NCBI GenBank assembly: GCA_002436485.1
Contig: DJMK01000104.1
Location: 2,075 to 11,552, forward strand
Source: Proteobacteria bacterium UBA6492
GTDB taxonomy: Bacteria; Pseudomonadota; Gammaproteobacteria; UBA6429; Thiohalophilaceae
Length of the DNA: 9,478 bases
Direction of reading: 5' to 3'
Shown: positions 1 to 5,967 of the stretch, in pieces
Layout: every line of letters starts with the position of its first letter
How positions within the stretch are numbered: the stretch's first letter is position 1
Notes under the pieces: model-generated
Seen by the model: only the letters and a program-made list of their open reading frames with translations
What the model was told of the DNA's origin: nothing
The model's database searches: none
Position numbers and translations under genes: made by a program

Positions 1-37
1 TGCCACTATATATATAAGTACTGCAAGAGACACAGCT
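1..37 (+). other. Left-edge leader before ribE; possible tail of an upstream gene
   Basis: This 37-base stretch is AT-rich, with an alternating TA run at 7-16. One frame reads four codons and then stops (TAA at 15-17), which could be the end of an upstream gene such as ribD, but it is too short to identify. A weak purine-rich Shine-Dalgarno (AAGAGA, 25-30) sits 7 bases before the ribE ATG. No promoter can be called. Confidence 0.3.
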
Positions 38-694
38 ATGTTTACTGGAATTATTCAGGCGATTGGACAGGTTAGCGCGATTGAACCCAAGGGGCAGGAT
101 ACGCGCATGCGCATCCATACGGGTAAACTGGATCTATCAGATGTCCAGTTGGGTGACAGCATCGCGGTAAACGGCGTATGCCTGACTGCCGTAGAATTAC
201 CTGGCGATGGTTTCTGGGCCGACGTCTCACAGGAAACGCTGGCGAAAACCAGCCTGGCTGATATTGCACTAGACCAGCGTGTTAATCTCGAAAAAGCATT
301 AACGCCCTCCACGCGATTGGGCGGGCACCTCGTCAGCGGACATGTCGATGGCCTGGGTGAAGTTATCTCGCGCAAACCGGCAGGCCGTTCGGTTGTATTC
401 GAGATTGAGGCACCGGTTGAACTGGCAAAATATATCGCGAAAAAAGGATCTATCTGTGTTGATGGTACCAGCCTGACTGTTAATGATCTGACCGGCGCTG
501 TCTTCAGCCTGAATATCGTGCCGCACACCCTGACCGAGACCATAATGGACGAATACCAGGCCGGTCGAAAAGTAAACCTGGAGGTAGATATTATTGCCCG
601 TTACCTCGAACGCCTGTTACTGGGTGATAAGGCCGCCCAGGCAGGTGCCGGTATTACACCCGAATTCCTCGCGCAACATGGTTTTATTAAGTAA
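38..694 (+). CDS. ribE: Riboflavin synthase, alpha chain
   Basis: This enzyme dismutates two molecules of 6,7-dimethyl-8-ribityllumazine to riboflavin plus the pyrimidine that RibH reuses; it is cytosolic and the last step of riboflavin synthesis. The 218-residue length is normal. The diagnostic N-terminus MFTGII fixes the start. The two tandem lumazine-binding barrels are visible as paired motifs: VNGVCLT (44-50) with VDGTSLT (141-147), and NLE at 83-85 with NLE at 180-182. GGHLVSGHVDG (95-105) joins the halves. The C-terminal helix (about 184-196) that mediates trimerisation is present, followed by a somewhat long tail. It is the first complete gene of the top-strand operon, 48 bases before ribBX. 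No FMN riboswitch is visible upstream, but only 37 bases are in view. Some bacteria name this gene ribC. Confidence 0.97.
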   Translation: MFTGIIQAIGQVSAIEPKGQDTRMRIHTGKLDLSDVQLGDSIAVNGVCLTAVELPGDGFWADVSQETLAKTSLADIALDQRVNLEKALTPSTRLGGHLVSGHVDGLGEVISRKPAGRSVVFEIEAPVELAKYIAKKGSICVDGTSLTVNDLTGAVFSLNIVPHTLTETIMDEYQAGRKVNLEVDIIARYLERLLLGDKAAQAGAGITPEFLAQHGFIK

Positions 695-742
695 ACTGTT
701 GTATTCGCTGAATAAACACTAGATACAATCACGAAAGACAAA

Positions 743-1861
743 ATGTTGGCAACACGACTGAATACTGTTGAAGAGCTCATCGAGGATATTCGCCAGGGCA
801 AGATGGTGATCCTGATGGATGACGAGGACCGCGAAAACGAGGGCGACCTGGTTATGGCGGCTGAAAAAGTCACGCCCGAGGCAATTAATTTTATGGCCAT
901 GTATGGTCGTGGCCTGATATGCCTGACCATGACTCATGAACGTTGCGAACAATTGCGTTTGCCACTGATGGTCAGTTCAACCAATGACCGGCACGGTACC
1001 AATTTCACGATTTCCATTGAAGCAGCAGAAGGTGTGACGACTGGAATTTCGGCAGCTGATCGTGCAGTAACAATTCAACGTGCTGTTGCAGCGAACGCCA
1101 AACCGTCTGACCTGGTGCAACCCGGTCACGTATTTCCACTGATGGCACAGCCTGGTGGTGTGCTCACCCGGGCCGGACATACGGAAGCAGGTTGTGATCT
1201 TGCACGTATGGCCGGACTGGAAGCATCTGCGGTGATCGTGGAAATTCTTAACGAAGACGGTACGATGGCGCGTCGCCCGGATCTGGAAAAGTTTGCCAAG
1301 CAACATGATCTCAAGATCGGTACCGTTGCTGAGTTGATCCATTATCGTATGCATTATGAGAAGTCAGTTGAGCGCATAACTGTATGCGACATGCCAACCC
1401 GGCATGGCAATTTCAAACTGCATACTTACAAGAACATTATTGATGGACGGGTTCATTTTGCGCTGGTTAAAGGCGACATCACACGCAGTGAACCGACCCT
1501 TGTCAGGGTACACGTTGAAAACAGCATGTGTGATATGTTTGGTAGCCAGCGCGGTGATTGTGGCTGGCCACTGGAAGATGCACTGCAACGTATCGAACAG
1601 GAAGGCAAGGGTGTTGTGGTCATCCTTAAAATGGCCGAGGATCCGGAGCAACTTGTCAAACGTGTCATGAACTACGCCAGCGAGGACGCAGGCGAAGATT
1701 TGCCGGCCAGTGAAAGCAAACAGGATCTGCGTACCTTTGGTATTGGAGCACAGATTCTCACAGACCTCGGTGTGCGTAAAATGCGTGTGCTCAGTGCACC
1801 AAAGAAAATGCATGCACTATCCGGTTTCGATCTCGAAGTGACAGAATACGTAAGTGATTAA
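743..1861 (+). CDS. ribBX: 3,4-dihydroxy-2-butanone-4-phosphate synthase fused to a degenerate GTP cyclohydrolase II-like domain (RibBX type)
   Basis: The N-terminal half (about 1-205) is RibB, which converts ribulose 5-phosphate to the four-carbon unit of riboflavin. It has the Mg-binding/acidic loop DDEDRENEGD (26-35), STNDRHGTNFTI (79-90), PGHVFPL (127-133) and RAGHTEAGCDL (143-153). The C-terminal half (about 210-372) resembles GTP cyclohydrolase II but should not be active. Aligned by eye to E. coli RibA, two of the three zinc cysteines are changed (N260 and G271; only C273 kept), and the RQEGRNIGL catalytic loop is replaced by KMAEDPEQL (296-304). This matches the published RibBX variant class of Proteobacteria, so a separate ribA is expected elsewhere. 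General annotation pipelines may call it bifunctional ribBA. The Shine-Dalgarno is weak (GAAAGA just before the ATG). Spacing to ribH is 14 bases. Confidence 0.93.
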   Translation: MLATRLNTVEELIEDIRQGKMVILMDDEDRENEGDLVMAAEKVTPEAINFMAMYGRGLICLTMTHERCEQLRLPLMVSSTNDRHGTNFTISIEAAEGVTTGISAADRAVTIQRAVAANAKPSDLVQPGHVFPLMAQPGGVLTRAGHTEAGCDLARMAGLEASAVIVEILNEDGTMARRPDLEKFAKQHDLKIGTVAELIHYRMHYEKSVERITVCDMPTRHGNFKLHTYKNIIDGRVHFALVKGDITRSEPTLVRVHVENSMCDMFGSQRGDCGWPLEDALQRIEQEGKGVVVILKMAEDPEQLVKRVMNYASEDAGEDLPASESKQDLRTFGIGAQILTDLGVRKMRVLSAPKKMHALSGFDLEVTEYVSD

Positions 1862-1875
1862 TTAAAGGTTTGATT

Positions 1876-2349
1876 ATGAGTAAATCCAAAACAATCGAAG
1901 GTGATCTGGTTTGTCGTGGTGCCAAGTTTGGGCTGGTGGTCTCGAGGTTTAATAGCTTTATCAATGACAGTTTGCTTGCCGGTGCGGTTGATTCACTGAA
2001 ACGCCACGGTGCCGAAGATGCCGATCTTGAATTCGTTAAGGTGCCAGGAGCTTATGAATTACCGCTGGCGATCAAGGCCATGGCAGAAAGCGGCAAATAT
2101 GATGCGATTGTTGCGCTTGGCAGTGTAATTCGTGGTGGCACGCCCCATTTTGAGTATGTGGCGGGTGAATGTGTCAAAGGCATGTCCTCAGTCATGCTGC
2201 AACACAACATCCCGGTTGCTTTTGGTGTGTTGACGGTTGACACCATCGAGCAGGCGATTGAGCGTGCCGGTACCAAGGCAGGGAACAAGGGCGAGGAAGC
2301 AGCCTTGTCTGCACTTGAGATGGTTAACTTGCTCAAGCAATTTAAGTAA
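1876..2349 (+). CDS. ribH: 6,7-dimethyl-8-ribityllumazine synthase
   Basis: RibH condenses the RibB product with 5-amino-6-ribitylaminouracil to give the lumazine substrate of RibE. The 157-residue length is usual for this capsid-forming family. Visible motifs are SRFN (23-26, substrate binding), PGAYELP (58-64), LGSVIRGGTPHFEYV (81-95) with catalytic His91, FGVLT (116-120) and TKAGNKGEEAA (133-143). I chose ATG 1876 over an in-frame TTG at 1870: TAAAGG at 1863-1868 lies 7 bases before the ATG but only 1 base before the TTG. It sits 14 bases after ribBX, consistent with co-transcription and matched supply of the two RibH substrates. The organism's oligomer type (icosahedral or pentameric) cannot be told from sequence alone. 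Confidence 0.97.
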   Translation: MSKSKTIEGDLVCRGAKFGLVVSRFNSFINDSLLAGAVDSLKRHGAEDADLEFVKVPGAYELPLAIKAMAESGKYDAIVALGSVIRGGTPHFEYVAGECVKGMSSVMLQHNIPVAFGVLTVDTIEQAIERAGTKAGNKGEEAALSALEMVNLLKQFK

Positions 2350-2358
2350 CGATAAAGT

Positions 2359-2376
2359 GCCACGAAAAAATGTGGC
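2359..2376 (+). other. Intercistronic hairpin between ribH and nusB
   Basis: GCCACG (2359-2364) and TGTGGC (2371-2376) pair as a 6-bp stem (five Watson-Crick pairs plus one G-U) around a loop of six A. The following bases, TGCTCTTTAAAA, are not a proper U-tract, so this is unlikely to be a strong terminator. It may mark mRNA processing or partial polarity within the operon. Confidence 0.4.
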
Positions 2377-2398
2377 TGCTCTTTAAAAGGACAGGTTT

Positions 2399-2845
2399 AT
2401 GAGTAAGGCGCGTTCTCGTGCACGGCGTTTGGCAATGCAAGGATTGTATGAATGGCAGATGTCAGACAATGCGCCATCAATTATTCTAAAAACCTGCCTG
2501 GCAGAACAAAATATCAAGAATGTTGATACGGAATACCTGCAAGAATTATTGCTGACCATTCCCAAAAAACAGTCAGAACTGGATTCTGCGTTTCAATCGT
2601 ATCTCGATCGCAGCGTCAAGGATATCGATCCTATTGAGCTGGCCATTCTACGTCTTGCTACCTACGAGTTACTGTTTCGCATTGATGTGCCATACCGTGT
2701 TGTTATTAACGAGGCAATTGAACTGGCAAAGGTATTTGGTGCGGAGGCAGGCCATAAATTTGTCAATGGCATACTGGATAAGGTGGCTGCCGAAGTTCGA
2801 AAGACCGAGTTAGGCGCAAGCAGGGATGTTGACAAGTCAACATGA
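2399..2845 (+). CDS. nusB: Transcription antitermination protein NusB
   Basis: NusB binds the boxA RNA element together with NusE (ribosomal protein S10) and supports processive, antiterminated transcription of rRNA operons. The 148-residue length is in the normal range. The arginine-rich N-terminus ARSRARRLAMQGLYEWQ (4-20) is the RNA-binding signature. The C-terminal helices carry LRLATYELLF (84-93), VPYRVVINEAIELAK (97-111) and FVNGILDKVA (121-130), all typical of the family. A good Shine-Dalgarno (AAGGA, 2387-2391) lies 7 bases before the ATG. The gene follows ribH by 49 bases and overlaps thiL by ATGA. A ribH-nusB pairing is very common in bacteria. The last 15 or so residues form a polar tail, encoded by DNA that also holds a palindrome covering the thiL start. 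Confidence 0.97.
   Translation: MSKARSRARRLAMQGLYEWQMSDNAPSIILKTCLAEQNIKNVDTEYLQELLLTIPKKQSELDSAFQSYLDRSVKDIDPIELAILRLATYELLFRIDVPYRVVINEAIELAKVFGAEAGHKFVNGILDKVAAEVRKTELGASRDVDKST
2826..2843. repeat. Perfect 18-bp palindrome over the nusB-thiL junction
   Basis: ATGTTGAC (2826-2833) and GTCAACAT (2836-2843) are exact inverted repeats separated by AA. As RNA this makes a 7-bp stem with a CAAG tetraloop, pairing the A and U of the thiL AUG (2842-2844). The only Shine-Dalgarno-like run nearby, AGGG (2822-2825), lies immediately before the stem. A role in start-codon masking and coupling to nusB translation is inferred. A protein-binding site on DNA is the alternative. Confidence 0.6.
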
Positions 2846-3810
2846 CTATCTCCGAATTTGACCTGATCAAGAAGTACTTTCTTTCCAGTACAACAAATCC
2901 TGATCTGGTCTCGGTTGGCATTGGCGATGATGCGGCGGTAATTAACACCCGACCTGGTGAACAGCTGGTTATTTCTGTCGATACGCTTAATCTTGGCGTG
3001 CATTTTCCCGAGCAAAGCAGTGCATTTGATATTGGTTACAAGGCATTGGCGGTGAACCTCAGCGATCTTGCTGCCATGGGTGCGCAGCCCATGTGGTTTA
3101 CCCTGGCTGTCAGTTTACCGTCAGTGGATGAGGAATGGCTCGAGCAATTCAGCCTGGGTATGTTGTCGTTGGCACAACAATACGATCTTTGCCTGGTGGG
3201 CGGTGATACCACGAAAGGTCCACTCAGCATCACCATACAGATTGCGGGCACAGTACCTTCTGGCAAGGGGTTAACGCGCAGTGGTGCCAGGGTCGGTGAT
3301 GATATTTATGTTACCGGCACATTGGGGGATGCGGCAGCCGCACTGGCAGCCTGTGAGAACAAAGCCAAATTCAATGCTGATGATATGGGTGTGATCATGC
3401 AACGGCTCAATCGCCCGACGCCACGGGTTGCCGTTGGTCTTGCACTATCGTCAATTGCCAGTGCCTGCATCGATATTTCCGATGGCCTGGCCGCTGACCT
3501 GGGGCATATCCTGGAAGCCAGTCAAGCTGGCGCGGATATTCGTCTCAACGCACTACCATTATCAGACAGTTTGCTACAACTCGATGTGCAAAGCAGGACC
3601 GCTTTTGCATTGTACGGTGGCGATGACTATGAATTGTGTTTTACTGCGCCAGCAACAGCCAGCAAAGAAATTGAATCACTTCAGGCTACGTTAGATTGTG
3701 CTATTACCTGTATCGGCCAGGTTATATCAGAAGCGGGCCTTTACCAGGTCGATAATGAATCGCATATCAATCTCGATATCAAAGGGTTTGATCACTTTCA
3801 GGTTTCATGA
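2842..3810 (+). CDS. thiL: Thiamine-monophosphate kinase
   Basis: ThiL phosphorylates thiamine monophosphate to thiamine diphosphate with ATP, the last step of cofactor synthesis in the cytosol. The 322 residues match the family. Motifs run in the expected order: GIGDDAAV (26-33), VDTLNLGVHF (46-55), NLSDLAAMGAQP (72-83), GGDTTKG (120-126), GARVGDDIYVTG (148-159), DISDGLAADL (211-220) and GGDDYELCF (259-267). The Asp residues of the GDD, DT and GDT motifs form the Mg/ATP site in the PurM/ThiL fold. The start overlaps the nusB stop (ATGA), and the end overlaps pgpA the same way, so translation is probably coupled. There is no well-placed Shine-Dalgarno; the closest purine run is about 16 bases upstream, across the palindrome at 2826-2843. 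The product is the cofactor needed by Dxs in the facing operon. Confidence 0.97.
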   Translation: MTISEFDLIKKYFLSSTTNPDLVSVGIGDDAAVINTRPGEQLVISVDTLNLGVHFPEQSSAFDIGYKALAVNLSDLAAMGAQPMWFTLAVSLPSVDEEWLEQFSLGMLSLAQQYDLCLVGGDTTKGPLSITIQIAGTVPSGKGLTRSGARVGDDIYVTGTLGDAAAALAACENKAKFNADDMGVIMQRLNRPTPRVAVGLALSSIASACIDISDGLAADLGHILEASQAGADIRLNALPLSDSLLQLDVQSRTAFALYGGDDYELCFTAPATASKEIESLQATLDCAITCIGQVISEAGLYQVDNESHINLDIKGFDHFQVS

Positions 3811-4289
3811 CAAATACTCAGCCTAAAAAACTCATAAAAAATCCAATTCATTTTTTGAGTCTGGGTTTTGGTAGCGGTTTGTCTCCCGTTGCACCGGGAA
3901 CCATGGGTACATTGGTCGCTGTGCCACTTTATCTTGTGCTGTCACATTATTTATCACAAACAGGCTATGCTATCGTTACATGCGTGGTGATGTTTGTTGG
4001 TATCTATTTGTGTGAAAAGACCACCCGGGCACTTGGTGTGCATGATCATCCTGCCATCGTCTGGGATGAGATAGCAGGTTATTTCATCACGCTATTGTTC
4101 GTTCCCGTAACATTCTTTCATGTCGTTCTGGGGTTTGTCCTGTTCAGGCTATTTGATATTGTCAAACCGTGGCCGGTTTCTGTGATCGATTCACGGATGA
4201 AAGGTGGCCTGGGTGTTATGCTCGACGATGTCATCGCTGGATTGTACGCGTTGGCATTGATGCAGCTTTACCTGTACTACTTTGCATAA
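3807..4289 (+). CDS. pgpA: Phosphatidylglycerophosphatase A
   Basis: PgpA removes the phosphate from phosphatidylglycerol phosphate to make phosphatidylglycerol, acting in the inner membrane. The 160 residues match the family. Signature motifs are GFGSGLSPVAPGTMGTL (20-36), VWDEIAGYF (85-93), FRLFDIVKPWPVS (113-125) and MLDDVIAGLYA (138-148); the acidic residues in these loops are the likely Mg-dependent catalytic ones. Hydrophobic segments around 36-50, 54-69, 93-113 and 143-159 fit a small multi-pass membrane protein. The ATG overlaps the thiL stop by four bases, with only a short AGG 4 bases upstream, so it probably relies on ribosomes finishing thiL. The nusB-thiL-pgpA order is widely conserved in Gammaproteobacteria. 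Confidence 0.96.
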   Translation: MTNTQPKKLIKNPIHFLSLGFGSGLSPVAPGTMGTLVAVPLYLVLSHYLSQTGYAIVTCVVMFVGIYLCEKTTRALGVHDHPAIVWDEIAGYFITLLFVPVTFFHVVLGFVLFRLFDIVKPWPVSVIDSRMKGGLGVMLDDVIAGLYALALMQLYLYYFA

Positions 4290-4303
4290 TTGGAGATACT
4301 TCA

Positions 4304-4705
4304 ATGAATAAATATGGATTGCTGATGGCGCTTGTTATGTTTACTGGCCTGGTTAGACATGCTGCTGCCAACGAAGTGGAAATCGTCAAGGTAACACTGG
4401 AAGCCAGTGCAAGTAGCTGGGTATTTAACGTAACACTGTTGCATAAGGATACCGGTTGGCAACATTATGCGGATGGTTGGCGCATCGTGGACGACAAGGG
4501 TACAGAGATTGGTTATCGCAAGTTATGGCACCCGCATAAGGATGAACAACCTTTTACACGTGCTCTGTCAGACGTCAAAATCCCATCGGGCACTAAGATT
4601 GTTTATGTCGAGGCGCATGACAAGGTGCATGGCTGGAGTAAACAACGCGTCAGGATAGATTTAACAAAACCGAAAGGCGATCGCTATCTGATACGTCAAC
4701 GCTAA
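4304..4705 (+). CDS. Small secreted protein of unknown function, last gene of the operon
   Basis: This predicted protein has 133 residues. The N-terminus has a lysine, a hydrophobic core (about 5-17) and an HAAA/NE junction near residue 22, a plausible Sec signal peptide; no lipobox cysteine is present, so a periplasmic or secreted location is likely. The mature part (about 110 residues) alternates short hydrophobic and polar stretches, suggesting an all-beta, Ig-like domain. It is rich in aromatic/His clusters: DTGWQHYADGWR (49-60), LWHPHKDEQPFTR (74-86) and EAHDKVHGW (103-111). I have a sense of having seen similar exported proteins, but know no family name or function. ATG 4304 is preferred over an in-frame extension back to 4169, because GGAG (4292-4295) sits 8 bases upstream, it creates the signal peptide, and the extension would lie wholly over pgpA. 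It follows pgpA by 14 bases and converges with folE2. Confidence 0.85.
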   Translation: MNKYGLLMALVMFTGLVRHAAANEVEIVKVTLEASASSWVFNVTLLHKDTGWQHYADGWRIVDDKGTEIGYRKLWHPHKDEQPFTRALSDVKIPSGTKIVYVEAHDKVHGWSKQRVRIDLTKPKGDRYLIRQR

Positions 4706-4730
4706 AAATGATTTCGGCCGAATGGCCTAA
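4704..4730 (-). terminator. Hairpin terminator at the convergence point, best placed for folE2
   Basis: Read on the bottom strand after the folE2 stop, TTAGGCCATTCGGCCGAA forms a stem of GGCC/GGCC around ATTC, extended by TT/AA beyond one mismatch, and ATCATTTTT follows. The T-run matches the A-run at 4704-4708 on the top strand and overlaps the stop of the small secreted protein gene. The same element on the top strand is followed only by a broken T-rich stretch, so termination there is probably weaker. TTCGGCCGAA (4713-4722) is itself a perfect palindrome and gives an alternative pairing. Confidence 0.55.
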
Positions 4731-4733
4731 CAA

Positions 4734-5534
4734 TTACTTTTGCTTTTCGATCAGCGCGTAAGCCGAGTGATTATGAATCGATTCGAAGTTCTCTGATTCA
4801 ACAATGTAATAGTCAATTCGATCATCACTGTTCATACGGGCTGCAACATCACGCACCATGTCTTCAACGAATTTCGGGTTGTCATAGGCGCGTTCGGTTA
4901 CCATTTTTTCGTCGGGACGCTTTAAAAGGCCGTATAGTTCACAGGACGCTTCCTGTTCAACCACATCAATCAGTTCTTCGACCCAGACAAACTCCTTGAT
5001 CCTTGCCGTAATCGTGACATGGGAGCGCTGGTTATGGGCACCGTAGTCAGAAATTTTCTTGGAACAGGGGCACAGGCTGGTCACGGGTACTACGACCTTG
5101 AGAATCATATCTGGTTTACCGTCATGGATTTCACCAATGAAGGTCACATCATAATCCAGCAAACTCTCGACACCAGAGACCGGAGCCTTCTTGCTGACGA
5201 AATAAGGGAAACTCATTTCGATATGACCGGAAGCAGCTTCCAGGCGATCGGTCATTTCATGCAGCATTTCCTTGAAGGACTGCACCGAGATCTCCCGTTC
5301 GTGTTGATGCAGAATCTCGACGAAACGTGACATGTGTGTGCCCTTGAAGTTATGTGGCAAATTTACGTACATGCTGAAGTTGGCAATGGTATGCTGCTCG
5401 CCACCGTCGCGATCACGTACGCGTACTGGATGACGAATATCCTTGATACCGACCTTGTTGATCGGAATGTTGCGGGTATCTTTGCGATTTTGTACGTCTT
5501 CAATTGCCAGGCTAGCGGCCTCGTTAACACTCAT
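4734..5534 (-). CDS. folE2: GTP cyclohydrolase IB (FolE2)
   Basis: FolE2 converts GTP to 7,8-dihydroneopterin triphosphate, the first step of folate synthesis and also the source of the QueD substrate. It is the metal-flexible type, unrelated in sequence to FolE. The 266-residue length is normal. DTRNIPINKVGIKDIRHPV (19-37) is the typical N-terminal block. CPCSKKISDYGAHNQRSH (155-172) holds the catalytic region. By spacing against the characterised Neisseria enzyme, metal ligands map to C155, H167 and E209 (in LLKRPDEK, 203-210). YDNPKFVEDMVRD (217-229) and the closing FESIHNHSAYA (250-260) are also typical. The start lies only 3 bases after the queD stop, and its Shine-Dalgarno AGGA (5542-5545 on the opposite strand) lies inside queD, so the two are translated as a pair. 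folE2 is often zinc-repressed in other bacteria; I see no Zur site here. Confidence 0.96.
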   Translation of the reverse strand: MSVNEAASLAIEDVQNRKDTRNIPINKVGIKDIRHPVRVRDRDGGEQHTIANFSMYVNLPHNFKGTHMSRFVEILHQHEREISVQSFKEMLHEMTDRLEAASGHIEMSFPYFVSKKAPVSGVESLLDYDVTFIGEIHDGKPDMILKVVVPVTSLCPCSKKISDYGAHNQRSHVTITARIKEFVWVEELIDVVEQEASCELYGLLKRPDEKMVTERAYDNPKFVEDMVRDVAARMNSDDRIDYYIVESENFESIHNHSAYALIEKQK

Positions 5535-5537
5535 GTT

Positions 5538-5918
5538 CTAGTCCTCGGTATATGTTACGCAAGCGCGGTCTGTTTCCCAGAGAGTGACAGCATGAATACT
5601 GACACGTTCATCATCGATCGCTTCACTCAGTCCTTTGTAGATGTAGGCTGAAATATTTTCGGCCGTTGGATTGACCACATCAAACGGCGGAATGTCGTTC
5701 AGGTTCCGATGATCCAGCGCACCGATCAGATCATTGGTGGCGGCCTTGATGTCCCTGAAATCCATGCCCATACCAATCTTGTCCAGGTCGGTGGCAATGA
5801 CTTCTACTTCAACCTTCCAGTTATGACCATGCAGTCGACTGCAGATGCCGGGGTAGTCCCGTAACAAATGCGCGGCGGCAAAGTCCGTCACAATTTTCAT
5901 TTTATAACGGCCAGACAT
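5538..5918 (-). CDS. queD: 6-carboxy-5,6,7,8-tetrahydropterin synthase (QueD)
   Basis: QueD converts dihydroneopterin triphosphate to 6-carboxytetrahydropterin, the first dedicated step toward 7-deazaguanine compounds such as queuosine in tRNA. The 126 residues are standard for the bacterial PTPS/QueD family. Zinc ligands are H17 (FAAAHLL), H30 and H32 (RLHGHNW). Catalytic C26 precedes them in a CxxxHGH spacing, the QueD type rather than the CxxExHGH folate-type PTPS-III. D69-H70 (LDHRNLND), PTAENIS (84-90) and the pterin-binding E115 (LWETDRACVTY) complete the site. ATG 5918 has AGGG 4 bases upstream, while the alternative Met7 has no Shine-Dalgarno. It is immediately upstream of folE2, whose product it uses. 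queC and queE are not in view. A mammalian-type biopterin synthase is unlikely given the cysteine spacing. Confidence 0.94.
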   Translation of the reverse strand: MSGRYKMKIVTDFAAAHLLRDYPGICSRLHGHNWKVEVEVIATDLDKIGMGMDFRDIKAATNDLIGALDHRNLNDIPPFDVVNPTAENISAYIYKGLSEAIDDERVSIHAVTLWETDRACVTYTED

Positions 5919-5941
5919 AATACCCTACTACTTTACTCGGG

Positions 5942-5967
5942 AAAAGATAAAAATTAGCCTACGACTA
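5942..5967 (-). terminator. Possible weak terminator between dxs and queD
   Basis: On the bottom strand the dxs stop region TAGTCGTAGGCTA (opposite 5955-5967) can fold as a 5-bp stem with one G-U pair and a GTA loop. It is followed directly by ATTTTTATCTTTT. The T-rich tail is good but the stem is short, so this is only suggestive. If real, queD-folE2 would need its own promoter or be expressed by readthrough; I could not see a convincing promoter in the 46-base gap. Confidence 0.25.

Noticed and set aside
1..37. TATATATATA run as a possible promoter element for the ribE operon
   Set aside because: It is at the edge with no -35 visible, and the operon probably continues upstream; no evidence beyond AT-richness.
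55..543. 162-codon open frame opposite ribE
   Set aside because: It is a shadow of the conserved riboflavin synthase gene, without recognisable motifs.
695..742. Small inverted repeats in the ribE-ribBX spacer (TATTC-GCT-GAATA, and TTGTAT with ATACAA)
   Set aside because: They are short, AT-rich and mutually exclusive in part; within chance expectation. They also do not resemble an FMN riboswitch, for which the 48-base spacer is too short.
1870..1875. TTG start for ribH six bases upstream of the ATG
   Set aside because: The Shine-Dalgarno TAAAGG would be only 1 base from the TTG but is 7 from the ATG.
4169..4303. In-frame N-terminal extension of the secreted protein by 45 residues
   Set aside because: It lies almost wholly over pgpA in another frame, has no Shine-Dalgarno, and would bury the signal peptide that starts at ATG 4304.
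5334..5651. Open frame opposite the folE2-queD junction
   Set aside because: It is antisense to two clear genes and spans their junction; it has no family resemblance.
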